A stretch of DNA of 64,000 nt from Flavitalea plasmicola (GTDB lineage: Bacteria > Bacteroidota > Bacteroidia > Chitinophagales > Chitinophagaceae). The stretch spans positions 682,001-746,000 of the forward strand of contig NZ_JAUOTO010000004.1 of NCBI RefSeq assembly GCF_030546645.1, in the 5' to 3' direction. Shown in pieces: positions 43,841 through 52,663 of this stretch. The notes under the pieces are model-generated. The model worked only from the letters and a program-made list of their open reading frames with translations, was not told where the DNA came from and searched no databases. How positions within the stretch are numbered: the first letter of the stretch is position 1; every line of letters starts with the position of its first letter. A program made the position numbers and the translations under genes.

Positions 43841-44908
43841 ATGTCAATGCCCAAGTTTGCCACATCTTCCCAATCCTTCCATGCTGAACTAAAGAAAAGG
43901 ATCAGCGCCTATTTTGAGGAAGTAGGCAAATCCACGACCGGGAATTACAACCTTTTTATAAAGGCCGTCATTTTGATGGTCAGTTTCGTATTTATCTACG
44001 TCCATCTGGTATTTTTCACTCCCAATGCTTTTTGGGCGATCGTAGAAAGCGTGCTATTGGGGGGAGTGGTCGCCGCCATCGGTTTTAACGTAATGCATGA
44101 CGGGGCGCATGGCAGCTTCTCCAAATATAAATGGGTGAACAGCCTGGCCGCATTTTCGTTGAATATCCTGGGGGGCAACAGCTTTATGTGGAACATGAAG
44201 CACAATGTGGTCCACCATGCGTATACCAATGTGGACGGCATCGATGACGACATCGATATCCAGCCCTGGATGCGGATGAGCGAGACACAGAAGAAATACC
44301 GCATGCACAAATACCAGCACCTTTACTTCTGGGTCCTTTATTGTGTCCTGTATATTTTCTGGATCTTCGTGCTGGACTACCAAAAATATTTCAAGAGCCG
44401 GGTAGGAAATATGCCGCTGAAGAAAATGAGCCTTTCGGACCATTTCGTATTCTGGGGTTTCAAGCTGTTCCACGCCTTTCTTTTTGTGGGCCTGCCTATT
44501 TACATGCTGGGTTTTCAGGACTGGCTTATCAGCTTTATCATCTTCACCTGTGTGGCGGGTTTTGTGCTGAGCATGGTCTTCCAGCTGGCGCATACCGTTG
44601 AGCATACCGCCTTCCCTGTGGCGGACGTACAGACCGGCAAGATGGAAGACGAATGGGCCGTCCATCAGATCAAGACCACCGCGAACTTCGCCACGAAGAA
44701 CAAGGTCGTATCATGGCTGGTAGGCGGGTTGAACTTCCAGATCGAGCACCACCTTTTCCCCAAGATATCGCACATCCATTACCCTGCCATCAGCAAGATC
44801 ATCAAGCAGGCTTGCCAGGAATACGGGCTGGTGTATATCGAGTATCCCCGGGTGCGTTATGCCGTAGCTTCCCACGTGGCCTTTCTGCGACAGATGGGAA
44901 GGAAATAA
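43841..44908 (+). CDS. fatty acid desaturase (acyl-lipid/linoleoyl-CoA desaturase-like)
   Basis: 355 residues, membrane-bound. The three histidine boxes are HDGAHG (H86, H90), HNVVHH (H121, H125, H126) and QIEHH (Q300-H304), the last with Q in first position as in front-end desaturases. Membrane segments flank them. No cytochrome b5 domain is fused, so an external electron donor is needed. It likely introduces a double bond into membrane fatty acids; regiospecificity is not readable. Confidence 0.92.
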   Translation: MSMPKFATSSQSFHAELKKRISAYFEEVGKSTTGNYNLFIKAVILMVSFVFIYVHLVFFTPNAFWAIVESVLLGGVVAAIGFNVMHDGAHGSFSKYKWVNSLAAFSLNILGGNSFMWNMKHNVVHHAYTNVDGIDDDIDIQPWMRMSETQKKYRMHKYQHLYFWVLYCVLYIFWIFVLDYQKYFKSRVGNMPLKKMSLSDHFVFWGFKLFHAFLFVGLPIYMLGFQDWLISFIIFTCVAGFVLSMVFQLAHTVEHTAFPVADVQTGKMEDEWAVHQIKTTANFATKNKVVSWLVGGLNFQIEHHLFPKISHIHYPAISKIIKQACQEYGLVYIEYPRVRYAVASHVAFLRQMGRK

Positions 44909-44971
44909 TCGATCCGGGACCGATGGGGTCTTTCTGTATTTTCGTAACTTCGCGGTTTATTTTTAAGCACT

Positions 44972-45847
44972 ATGTCTAAGGTTAAAATAGGCCTTGTCCA
45001 GATGAGCTGTACTTCCGACAAGGAAGCTAATCTGCAGAAGGCCATCAAGGAGGTGAGGTCTGCGGCTGCTAAAGGAGCACAGATCGTTTGCCTCCAGGAG
45101 CTATTCACCTCCCTCTATTTCTGTGATGTGGAGGATTATGAAAATTTCAAGCTGGCGGAAGCTATTCCTGGTCCTTCCACCGAAGCGTTAGGCAAGCTGG
45201 CTGCCGAGCTGAAAGTAGTCATCATTGCTTCCCTGTTTGAAAAGCGGGCGCAGGGCCTCTATCACAATACCACGGCAGTATTGGACGCAGACGGCGCTTA
45301 CCTGGGGAAATACCGCAAAATGCATATTCCCGACGATCCTGCCTATTACGAAAAATTCTATTTTACCCCGGGCGATCTGGGATATAAGATCTTCAGGACC
45401 AAATATGCCAGCATCGGCGTATTGATCTGCTGGGATCAGTGGTATCCCGAAGCGTCCCGTATCACCGCCCTGATGGGCGCCGAAGTCCTTTTTTATCCCA
45501 CCGCCATCGGCTGGGCCACCGTCCAGGATGAGGCCACCAATACGGAGCAATACAATGCCTGGCAGACCATGCAACGCAGCCATGCCGTTGCCAATGGGGT
45601 GCATGTGGTCAGCGTGAACAGGGTAGGCTTCGAGCAGAATGGCGCGATGAAGTTCTGGGGCGGCTCGTTTGTGGCCAATCCTTTCGGGACCTTGTTGTAC
45701 CAGGCCTCCCATGATAAGGAGGAGACGACTGTCGTCGAGATCGACACGGCAGCCACCGACCGCTATCGCACCCACTGGCCCTTTATGAGGGACAGGCGGA
45801 TCGACTCCTACCAACCCATCACTCAAAGATATATCGACCAGGATTAA
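44972..45847 (+). CDS. aguB: N-carbamoylputrescine amidohydrolase
   Basis: 291 residues of the nitrilase superfamily with the catalytic triad E43 (CLQELF), K116 (YRKMHIPDD) and C153 (LICWDQWYPE). It converts N-carbamoylputrescine to putrescine, CO2 and ammonia. Assignment over other nitrilases rests on the close AguB-like motifs (FTPGDLGYKIF, IGWATVQDEA) and on agmatine deiminase encoded 9 bases downstream. A TAACTTCG box about 25 bases upstream may be a -7 element. Confidence 0.94.
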   Translation: MSKVKIGLVQMSCTSDKEANLQKAIKEVRSAAAKGAQIVCLQELFTSLYFCDVEDYENFKLAEAIPGPSTEALGKLAAELKVVIIASLFEKRAQGLYHNTTAVLDADGAYLGKYRKMHIPDDPAYYEKFYFTPGDLGYKIFRTKYASIGVLICWDQWYPEASRITALMGAEVLFYPTAIGWATVQDEATNTEQYNAWQTMQRSHAVANGVHVVSVNRVGFEQNGAMKFWGGSFVANPFGTLLYQASHDKEETTVVEIDTAATDRYRTHWPFMRDRRIDSYQPITQRYIDQD

Positions 45848-45856
45848 GCATTCGCT

Positions 45857-46903
45857 ATGACGAGCACCACGCCCAGAGAACTTGGCTACTATTTTCCCGC
45901 AGAATTTCATCCCCACGCGGCCACCTGGCTCAGCTGGCCCCATAAAGAAGCTTCCTGGCCGGGAAAGATCCATACGATCTATCCTTATTACAGCCTTTTT
46001 ATAAAGGAGCTGGTAAAAGGAGAGGATGTCTGCATCAATGTACGGGATGAAGCGATGAAAGCGTTTGCGGTGGGGTGCCTGGAACAGGCGGGGGTGGACC
46101 TCAGCCGGATCAGGTTCTATTTTCACCCAACGAATGATGCCTGGTGCAGGGATCATGGTCCTGCCTTCCTGATCAATCCGAACGCCGAACAGAAAAAGGT
46201 CATCGTGGATTGGGATTATAATGCATGGGGCAATAAGTATCCTCCTTTCGACCTGGACGATGTCATTCCTACGCTTATTGGAAAGGCATTGAATCTTCCC
46301 GTATTTCATCCCGGCATTATCATGGAAGGTGGTTCTGTGGACTTTAATGGCAAGGGCACGGTGATCACTTCCACCTGCTGTCTCCTGAATAAGAACCGGA
46401 ATGCCCATCTCACCCGTGGGCAGGTGGAGACCTTTCTGGTCAATTATTACGGAGTGGACCAGGTGTTGTGGGTAAAGGAAGGAATTGTGGGAGATGATAC
46501 GGACGGGCATATCGATGATACGGTCCGGTTTGTCAATGAAGACACCGTCATCACCGTGATAGAGGAGAACAAGCAGGACGAGAACTATTCACTACTGCAG
46601 GATAACCTGGCTGACCTGAAGAAAATGCGACTTTCCAATGGACGGCAACTGAATATAGCCGAGCTCCCGATGCCGGAGGGCGTCGTTTACGAGGACCAGC
46701 GCCTGCCGGCCTCTTACGCTAATTTTTACATTGCCAATGACGCGGTGATCGTCCCTACTTTCCGATGCAACCGTGATGCGAAGGCGTTGCAGATCATCGA
46801 AAGCTGTTTCCCTGACAGAAGGGTGGTGGGCATCGATTCCACGGAGATCATCTGGGGACTGGGCAGCTTCCATTGCCTGAGCCAGCAGGAGCCTGCTATA
46901 TAG
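45857..46903 (+). CDS. aguA: agmatine deiminase
   Basis: 348 residues of the guanidino-group-modifying superfamily. Motifs include FHPHAATWLSWPH at the N-terminus, WCRDHGPAF, DDTDGHIDDTVRF and catalytic Cys340 in GSFHCLSQQ. It converts agmatine to N-carbamoylputrescine, the substrate of the enzyme encoded just upstream, completing the arginine-decarboxylase route to putrescine. The last eight bases overlap the convergent methyltransferase gene. Confidence 0.95.
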   Translation: MTSTTPRELGYYFPAEFHPHAATWLSWPHKEASWPGKIHTIYPYYSLFIKELVKGEDVCINVRDEAMKAFAVGCLEQAGVDLSRIRFYFHPTNDAWCRDHGPAFLINPNAEQKKVIVDWDYNAWGNKYPPFDLDDVIPTLIGKALNLPVFHPGIIMEGGSVDFNGKGTVITSTCCLLNKNRNAHLTRGQVETFLVNYYGVDQVLWVKEGIVGDDTDGHIDDTVRFVNEDTVITVIEENKQDENYSLLQDNLADLKKMRLSNGRQLNIAELPMPEGVVYEDQRLPASYANFYIANDAVIVPTFRCNRDAKALQIIESCFPDRRVVGIDSTEIIWGLGSFHCLSQQEPAI

Positions 46904-47468
46904 GTTTTTCCGCAATGAAGAATAATTCTGTACCCATGCGGGGTTTGATGGAGTTAAGGCAGGGCGCCAGGGTAAGCACTTTAAATCTTTTTTCCAGCAA
47001 TCTTTGATATTCCTCCCGGCTGCCGCCAAATGGCGGTCCATCCGGAAAATCCCTGTCGAACAGGAGTCCTGCCAGCTTGCCGCCTGGCCTGAGGAGGCTA
47101 TACATCTTTTCTATATAGTTCTGCCGGAGGGAAGGGGTGAGGGCGCAAAAGAAGGTTTGCTCCACGATGAGGTCATATTCCCCGGAGAGATCGAAGAAAT
47201 CACCTATTATGAGGGTGAGGCGGCGCCCAAACCTATCCTTCAGCCGCTCCATTAACACTTCGGAGATATCTATAAGGGTGATGGAAGTAAATCCCCTGTC
47301 CAACAGATAGCCGGCCTCATAGCCATTGCCACAGCCTGGTATTAATACGTTAAGTGTATTATCTTGTAAATGATCGAAATAGGTTTGCAGGGGTGGAGAA
47401 ACCTGGTGCATATCCCAGGGGGGCTCACCCTTTAAATATTGTTGATCCCAGTAAAAAGCGTTGGACAT
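46896..47468 (-). CDS. TPMT-like class I SAM-dependent methyltransferase
   Basis: 190 residues. The N-terminus YWDQQYLKGEPPWDMHQVSP is typical of the thiopurine-methyltransferase family, motif I is LIPGCGNGYEAGYLL, and FDRDFPDGPPFGGSREEYQ is the family's substrate loop. Bacterial members methylate thiols, selenium or tellurium compounds, or other small molecules; the substrate is unknown. It converges with aguA. Confidence 0.88.
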   Translation of the reverse strand: MSNAFYWDQQYLKGEPPWDMHQVSPPLQTYFDHLQDNTLNVLIPGCGNGYEAGYLLDRGFTSITLIDISEVLMERLKDRFGRRLTLIIGDFFDLSGEYDLIVEQTFFCALTPSLRQNYIEKMYSLLRPGGKLAGLLFDRDFPDGPPFGGSREEYQRLLEKRFKVLTLAPCLNSIKPRMGTELFFIAEKPI

Positions 47469-47605
47469 ACACTACTTTTTTATAAGGGTTGTAGTTAGTT
47501 TTTTGTAAAAAAATGTAAAAACATTCGTTTTTTAACGATTTTTTTTAAAGATTTGTGGTGTCCATTAGGACAAGTCCGTAATCCATACCTAAGAAAACAG
47601 ACCCT

Positions 47606-50600
47606 ATGAGCTCAAGAACCCACCCGTTTCGGGTAGTCGCGATGCTGGTACTGCTGATGGCAGGCTTCCAGGGAACAGGTCTATCGCAGAACTGCCGTGA
47701 ACTGAAGGCCACTTACACAGCGGCGGAATCACGATGTACGGCTACAGGTTCGCTTAAAGTGACTCCCTCCGGCGGCTCCGGTACCTACAATTACAAGATG
47801 GCCGGTCCGACAACGGTAGATTACACCTCCTCAAATATTATTACAGGCTTACAACCGGGAACCTACACATTGACCGTCAGGGATATTGTTACGAATTGCG
47901 AGACCACCTTAACCAATGTTGTTATTCCCGGAACGTATGTGCAACCCAAATTTGGACTTACGCAGACGGATGTCACGTGTAACAATGGTACAGACGGGAC
48001 TATTACGGTCACCGGCGTGCTGAATGGCCGTACGCCTTTTGTATACAAGATCGTGGCGCCTTCGCCTTCGGGGGTAGGAACCACTAATAGCACCGGAAGC
48101 TTTTCCGGTCTTACGCCGGGCACTTACTCCGTTCAGATGACGGACAGCTGCGGCAGCATCCAGACACGAACGGTAAGCATACAAAATTATACCTGGTCTA
48201 TTTCTGCCGCCACTGTCACATTATCCAGCTGCCAGAACTATAATGCCCAGATCAGTCTCACTGACAGCAAGGGGAATACCAATGCTTCGGGAACGGCTTT
48301 CAATGGCTTTAAATACGGCGTGGTGCGCAGTCCCGGGGATACGGTGTGGTCCAACACCTCCTCGTTCCCTTTTGCGCTTGGCGATGCCCGGAACATACAG
48401 CTGATAGCAAAGGACAAGTGCGGACAGGTGCAATCCAAGAGCTGGAGGAATACGGTGATCCCATCGGTGGATGCCAACGTCGTTATTTCGGGGCAAAATT
48501 GTACTACCTATACGGCTTCCATCACGGGACAGACGAATTTGAACAGTCCCCAGTATTGCCTGGTGGATGCCAGCGGCAATCCTATTCCCGGTCAGGCTTG
48601 TAACACTACCGGGACGTTCAGCGGACTGGCGTATGACGGCTTCTATTGCATAAAAATAAAGAATGTCTGCTACGACACGACCTTCAGCCGGTGCTTTCAG
48701 CAGCCCAGGGCATACCCTGCTGTGGATGCCACCAGTTCGACCTCCAATTTCACGTGTACAACGTTCACGGCCACTGTCACGGGCAAGAAGAACCTGACCA
48801 ATCCGCAGTACTGTCTATTGAATGCCAGTGGCGGTGCTGTGGCAGGGCAGCCTTGTAACGCGACGGGGGTATTCAACAATCTTCCATATGGCAGTTACAA
48901 GATAAGGGTGACGGACGGTTGTCTCGGCATCATCCGAATGGTAGATGTCAATGGCACCAAGCCGGTGCGGTCGGTGAGCAGTACGATCACGACCAACAAT
49001 ACCACTTGCAGCACTTTTACAGCTATCCTTGGGGGCGCCACGAACATGACGACCCCGCAATATTGCCTGTATGATAATGCGGGACAGAAAGTGGCGTGTA
49101 ACTCGACAGGCGTATTCACCAACCTGCCTTATGGAAACTATTGTATAAAGGTCACTGACGCCTGTAACGACACGACCATTACCCGTTGTATCAATATGAC
49201 CAAACCGGCTCCCAGCGGCGGCGGTCTCAATGTCAGCGCGTTGGGTTGTAATGGCTATACGGTAACGGTGTCAGGCCAGAAAAACATTTACAATGGGCAA
49301 TATTGCCTGCTGGACGCGAATGGCAACCAGATAGCATGTAATACGACGGGCGTGTTTACCAATGTGCCTTATGGGAAAGTATGTGTGAAGGTGACCGACG
49401 GGTGTACGAATGGCGTATTCACCAATTGTATTACTACGGCCGCACCTGTGCCTTCCGTAGGGCCTGTAACAGTGAACAACCTGAGCTGCAGCACTTTCAA
49501 AGCCACTGTTACCAATCAGCAAAATCTATATACGCCCCAGTACTGTCTGTTCAACCAGCAGGGCAACCAGGTGGGCGCCTGTAACAGTACAGGTGTGTTT
49601 ACGGTCACGGGGTACGGCAGCTATACGATCAAAACGACGGATGGCTGTACGGGTAAGGTCTTTACTTCTCCTTTCAATGCGCCCAAACCAGTAGCATACG
49701 TGGATGCGGCACTGACGTTCAGCAAGCAGACCTGTAGTTCGTTCACGGCGACAGTCACGGGGCAGACCAATCTTGCCGGTGCGCTGTATGTCCTGAAGGA
49801 TAATGCGGGAACGGCGATCGCCAGCAATTCCACCGGCGTATTCAATACGATCAGCTATGGGTCCTACTGTATTTTCATCACCAATGCGTGTGGAGATACC
49901 ACCATTCAAAGATGTTTTACGCAGGCGCCTATCGCCATAGATGCAAATGCAACAGCGACACCTTCCTGTACGGTGGATTCGACGGATATCGCCATCAAGG
50001 TGATGGCAGGCACCGGCCCTTACCAGGTGAATGTCTATGACTCAGCCTTTCATCTGCTGGAAACCGCCAGCTTCAGCGGTACGACGACCTCCATTACGGG
50101 TCTGTCATCGCTGGGCGCAGCCCTGAAATATAAAGTAGTTGTTTCGGGTCTCTGCGGGCGTCCGGATACTATTACTGTTGCCGCCAAACCGAGCGATGTG
50201 ACCTTTTCCTATGCGGTCACGCCCCAATGTCCTTCCAGCCTCAAGGCGGATGGCTCGGGCAACCTGGTCGTTACGGCAACCAGCAATCTTTCCAATCTGA
50301 ATGTGACCATTACGCAGAAGGATTTTGCACCGGCTGCCATCAGCTATTCCTTTAAATCCGGCAGCAGCTATACTTTCAGCAACCTTGATGCGGCCACTTA
50401 TGTCCTGACCTACACTTTCTCAGGCTGTACCACTTTTGTCAATGACACCATGGTCATTCCGAAATATGCATTCCCGAGTCTTGCGAAATCGTCCGCTTAT
50501 CAGTGTGACAACAGCAGCTTTAGTGTAGGGGCTTCAGTTTCAGGCGGCATTGCACCTTATAAGTATGAGATCATCGCCAGCAGTCCTTCGACCCCCAGCG

Positions 50601-51538
50601 TCGTAGCGCCTCCGCAGAGCAGCCCGATCTTCAATATCAATAACAATACGAAGTACAACCTGATCCGCCTGCGGGCTGTCGATGCCTGCGGAAACTCGGC
50701 CTTGAATGACGTCAGTATCCTGCCGCTGGCCAATACCATCGTCACCGCTTCTTCCGACTGTATCAACCAGGCTACCACTTTGTCAACAGACGCGCTTCCC
50801 AATGCCACCTACACCTGGTACAAGAAGTCAAAAACGGGGGACAGCGTCCAGGTGGCTTCCGGCGCGCCGACTTATGCTATTGCGAATGTACGATATGCCG
50901 ATACCGGGCTATATGTGGCTAAGACTTCCGTTAATTCAGGATGTCTTACCAAGATATCTTACTTCAGGCTTACCGGGACGTGCGGGACCATTTTGCCAAC
51001 CAGTATTGTTCTTGAAGGCAGGCAGCAGTCTGGCGGCAACCAGCTGAGCTGGACGGTGCCGGTGGCCAGCGGCATCAGGAGCTTCGAGCTGCAGCGTACC
51101 AATGATGTCAATGCGGTGTACATGCCCGTCGGTCATATACCTGCGCGCGTTTCACAGGCTGACGATACCTATAGTTTTATGGATCACGTCCCCGGGCCGG
51201 GCAACAATCTGTACCGTCTGCATATCCTGTATAATGGCGGCGGAGAGAGTTATACGAATGTCGTATCACTGGGAGAAGGAAGTGGTCCCCTGGTGTCTGC
51301 TTATCCAAACCCGGTCGATAAGCTGCTGAACATCAGAATTCAGGGAGAGTCGAGCCATAGTTATACGGTGGCGCTCTACAATGTGGTGGGGCAACCCATC
51401 TTTACCCGGCAGGTGAACGGTGCGGCCGGCCTATTGCAATATCACCGGGATGGGGCCGTACCGAAAGGCATTTATATCCTGAAAGTGCTGAATACGACGA
51501 TGGGAGCGAACAATACCTATAAGATACAATTCAAATAA
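47606..51538 (+). CDS. large T9SS-secreted modular protein with SprB-like and Cys-containing repeats
   Basis: 1310 residues. The signal peptide (FRVVAMLVLLMAGFQGTGLS) is followed by SprB-like modules (LQPGTYTLTVRDI, LTPGTYSVQMTDSCG). Six tandem modules of about 76-86 residues then span residues 298-785. Each begins with a Cys (CSTFTATV-like), carries a QYCL strand and a CNxTGVF turn, and ends in PYGxYCIKVTDxC. Later Ig-like regions lead to a type IX sorting domain at the end (SAYPNPVDKLLNI ... GIYILKVL). It should be exported by T9SS to the surface or medium. A role in adhesion or gliding is plausible for SprB-type repeats but not shown. A strong hairpin follows the stop. Confidence 0.9.
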   Translation: MSSRTHPFRVVAMLVLLMAGFQGTGLSQNCRELKATYTAAESRCTATGSLKVTPSGGSGTYNYKMAGPTTVDYTSSNIITGLQPGTYTLTVRDIVTNCETTLTNVVIPGTYVQPKFGLTQTDVTCNNGTDGTITVTGVLNGRTPFVYKIVAPSPSGVGTTNSTGSFSGLTPGTYSVQMTDSCGSIQTRTVSIQNYTWSISAATVTLSSCQNYNAQISLTDSKGNTNASGTAFNGFKYGVVRSPGDTVWSNTSSFPFALGDARNIQLIAKDKCGQVQSKSWRNTVIPSVDANVVISGQNCTTYTASITGQTNLNSPQYCLVDASGNPIPGQACNTTGTFSGLAYDGFYCIKIKNVCYDTTFSRCFQQPRAYPAVDATSSTSNFTCTTFTATVTGKKNLTNPQYCLLNASGGAVAGQPCNATGVFNNLPYGSYKIRVTDGCLGIIRMVDVNGTKPVRSVSSTITTNNTTCSTFTAILGGATNMTTPQYCLYDNAGQKVACNSTGVFTNLPYGNYCIKVTDACNDTTITRCINMTKPAPSGGGLNVSALGCNGYTVTVSGQKNIYNGQYCLLDANGNQIACNTTGVFTNVPYGKVCVKVTDGCTNGVFTNCITTAAPVPSVGPVTVNNLSCSTFKATVTNQQNLYTPQYCLFNQQGNQVGACNSTGVFTVTGYGSYTIKTTDGCTGKVFTSPFNAPKPVAYVDAALTFSKQTCSSFTATVTGQTNLAGALYVLKDNAGTAIASNSTGVFNTISYGSYCIFITNACGDTTIQRCFTQAPIAIDANATATPSCTVDSTDIAIKVMAGTGPYQVNVYDSAFHLLETASFSGTTTSITGLSSLGAALKYKVVVSGLCGRPDTITVAAKPSDVTFSYAVTPQCPSSLKADGSGNLVVTATSNLSNLNVTITQKDFAPAAISYSFKSGSSYTFSNLDAATYVLTYTFSGCTTFVNDTMVIPKYAFPSLAKSSAYQCDNSSFSVGASVSGGIAPYKYEIIASSPSTPSVVAPPQSSPIFNINNNTKYNLIRLRAVDACGNSALNDVSILPLANTIVTASSDCINQATTLSTDALPNATYTWYKKSKTGDSVQVASGAPTYAIANVRYADTGLYVAKTSVNSGCLTKISYFRLTGTCGTILPTSIVLEGRQQSGGNQLSWTVPVASGIRSFELQRTNDVNAVYMPVGHIPARVSQADDTYSFMDHVPGPGNNLYRLHILYNGGGESYTNVVSLGEGSGPLVSAYPNPVDKLLNIRIQGESSHSYTVALYNVVGQPIFTRQVNGAAGLLQYHRDGAVPKGIYILKVLNTTMGANNTYKIQFK
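48497..49960 (+). repeat. six tandem coding repeats of about 240 bases
   Basis: The repeats encode the Cys-containing modules of the T9SS protein. Shared landmarks are QYCL, CN(S/T/A)TG(V/T)F and YGxYxIK(V/I)T(D)xC. The last copy has lost several cysteines (ALYVL, SNSTGVF). The copies have diverged at DNA level, so recent expansion is unlikely. Confidence 0.8.
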
Positions 51539-51562
51539 GCTATTAACACCTGTTCATGAATG

Positions 51563-51590
51563 AGCGCCGGGCTTGCCCGGCGCTTCTATT
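51563..51590 (+). terminator. intrinsic terminator of the T9SS protein gene
   Basis: AGCGCCGGG and CCCGGCGCT pair around a CTTG loop, followed by TCTATTTT. The tail is part of a 13-base tandem duplication, CTTCTATTTTAAG at 51583-51595 and again at 51596-51608. The second copy contains the stop of the convergent universal stress gene. Confidence 0.85.
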
Positions 51591-51603
51591 TTAAGCTTCT
51601 ATT

Positions 51604-52440
51604 TTAAGATTGTATGGCAACGATCGGCACATGGCTATGATAGGCCAGCTGTGTGGTATTCGTCGTCTTGAAGATATTCGATAAAAAGGAATGTTTTCTG
51701 GGGAAAGTGAGGATCAGGTCGATCTTATTGTCCAGCACGAACTGGTTGATGGCTTCCATAAAGTCGAAGAGCCTGATGAAATAGAACTCAGGCTGATAAT
51801 CTTTCAGCATGGTCTCCAGCTTGCCTCTTTCCGTCTTGTATTCTTCCGTCACCTGGACATAATGTTCATGGTCCACATTGACGATGTGCAGGCGGGGCCT
51901 GAACAGGTCAAGAACGGACTTCACGGTATCCAGGGGAATGGTATTTTCGATGTCTTTGAAGTCTGTGAGCAGCATGACATTCTTGGCCGACTCCGAAGTT
52001 GCATGGGGCGGGACGATGATGACGGGCGCGATACCCCTTTTGACGAGATTGAGGGTATTGCTGCCCATGAAGATCTGGCCCAGGCGGGTGGAGCCCGTGA
52101 TCCCCATGACGATGAGCTGTATATTGTTCTTTAGTACATATTTCTCCAGGGTGTCCAGGAAACGATTGCTTTCCTCGGCCACGAGGGAGATGCGGGCGCT
52201 CGTGATGGCGGTGATCTCTCTTTTCACGCTCTCCAGCGCCAGCTCCATGATCTTATGCCGGCCTGCGTCTTCCTCTTCGTCGGTGCCAAGGGGACTGCTG
52301 TCAGAACCGTATTCCAGGGAGTCAAAAACATTATAGAGGATCAGATGTGCGTCCGGGACCAGCGTAGAGATATGCGCCGCGTACCGGGCTGCGTTCCTGG
52401 AAGTTTCGGAAAAATCGACGGGGACAAGAAAATTATTCAT
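51604..52440 (-). CDS. universal stress protein, two UspA-like domains
   Basis: 278 residues. The N-terminal domain starts NNFLVPVDFSETSRNAARYAAHI and carries the nucleotide-binding-type loop VMGITGSTRLGQIFMGSNTLNLV. The second half (NVMLLTDFKDIENT ... DLILTFPRKHSFLSNIF) is a more degenerate domain without an intact glycine loop. Such tandem proteins are common in Bacteroidota; their role is stress-related and poorly defined. It stands alone, convergent with the T9SS gene. Confidence 0.9.
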   Translation of the reverse strand: MNNFLVPVDFSETSRNAARYAAHISTLVPDAHLILYNVFDSLEYGSDSSPLGTDEEEDAGRHKIMELALESVKREITAITSARISLVAEESNRFLDTLEKYVLKNNIQLIVMGITGSTRLGQIFMGSNTLNLVKRGIAPVIIVPPHATSESAKNVMLLTDFKDIENTIPLDTVKSVLDLFRPRLHIVNVDHEHYVQVTEEYKTERGKLETMLKDYQPEFYFIRLFDFMEAINQFVLDNKIDLILTFPRKHSFLSNIFKTTNTTQLAYHSHVPIVAIQS

Positions 52441-52588
52441 ATGTAGATGGTTTGTGCTTTAGCCATGGCGAAAGCCCGGTAAATATATAAAATTCCTGCT
52501 TTTACAGTTTAGGATTTAGTATAAATACTCCCCAAAATTGTTATTCACCACTTTTCAACAGGGTAAAGGAGAATTAAGACTTTTAGTG

Positions 52589-52596
52589 TAGGTTTG
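52589..52596 (+). promoter_or_regulatory. candidate -7 box for smc
   Basis: TAGGTTTG matches TAnnTTTG and lies 67 bases before the smc start. A clear -33 TTG was not found. The rest of the 223-base gap between the usp gene and smc shows nothing else recognisable. Confidence 0.35.
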
Positions 52597-52663
52597 CCGT
52601 CTGCCTAAATGGGAAAAGTGTTCTCCCGCGGGCAATTGGTTACCTCAAATAAATAATAGAATT

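Noticed and set aside
45188-46510. 440-codon open frame antisense to aguB and aguA
   Set aside because: It spans two well-supported genes and their junction and shows no domain or signal; it is an effect of GC-rich third positions.
47475-47560. A/T-rich stretch with short inverted pieces upstream of the T9SS gene as an operator
   Set aside because: The stems are short and the homopolymer runs make such pairs expected; no exact TAnnTTTG promoter box was found either.
48497-49960. Regular repeats that could suggest a CRISPR array or satellite
   Set aside because: The period of about 240 bases, the diverged DNA and the intact reading frame show protein modules, not direct repeats with spacers.
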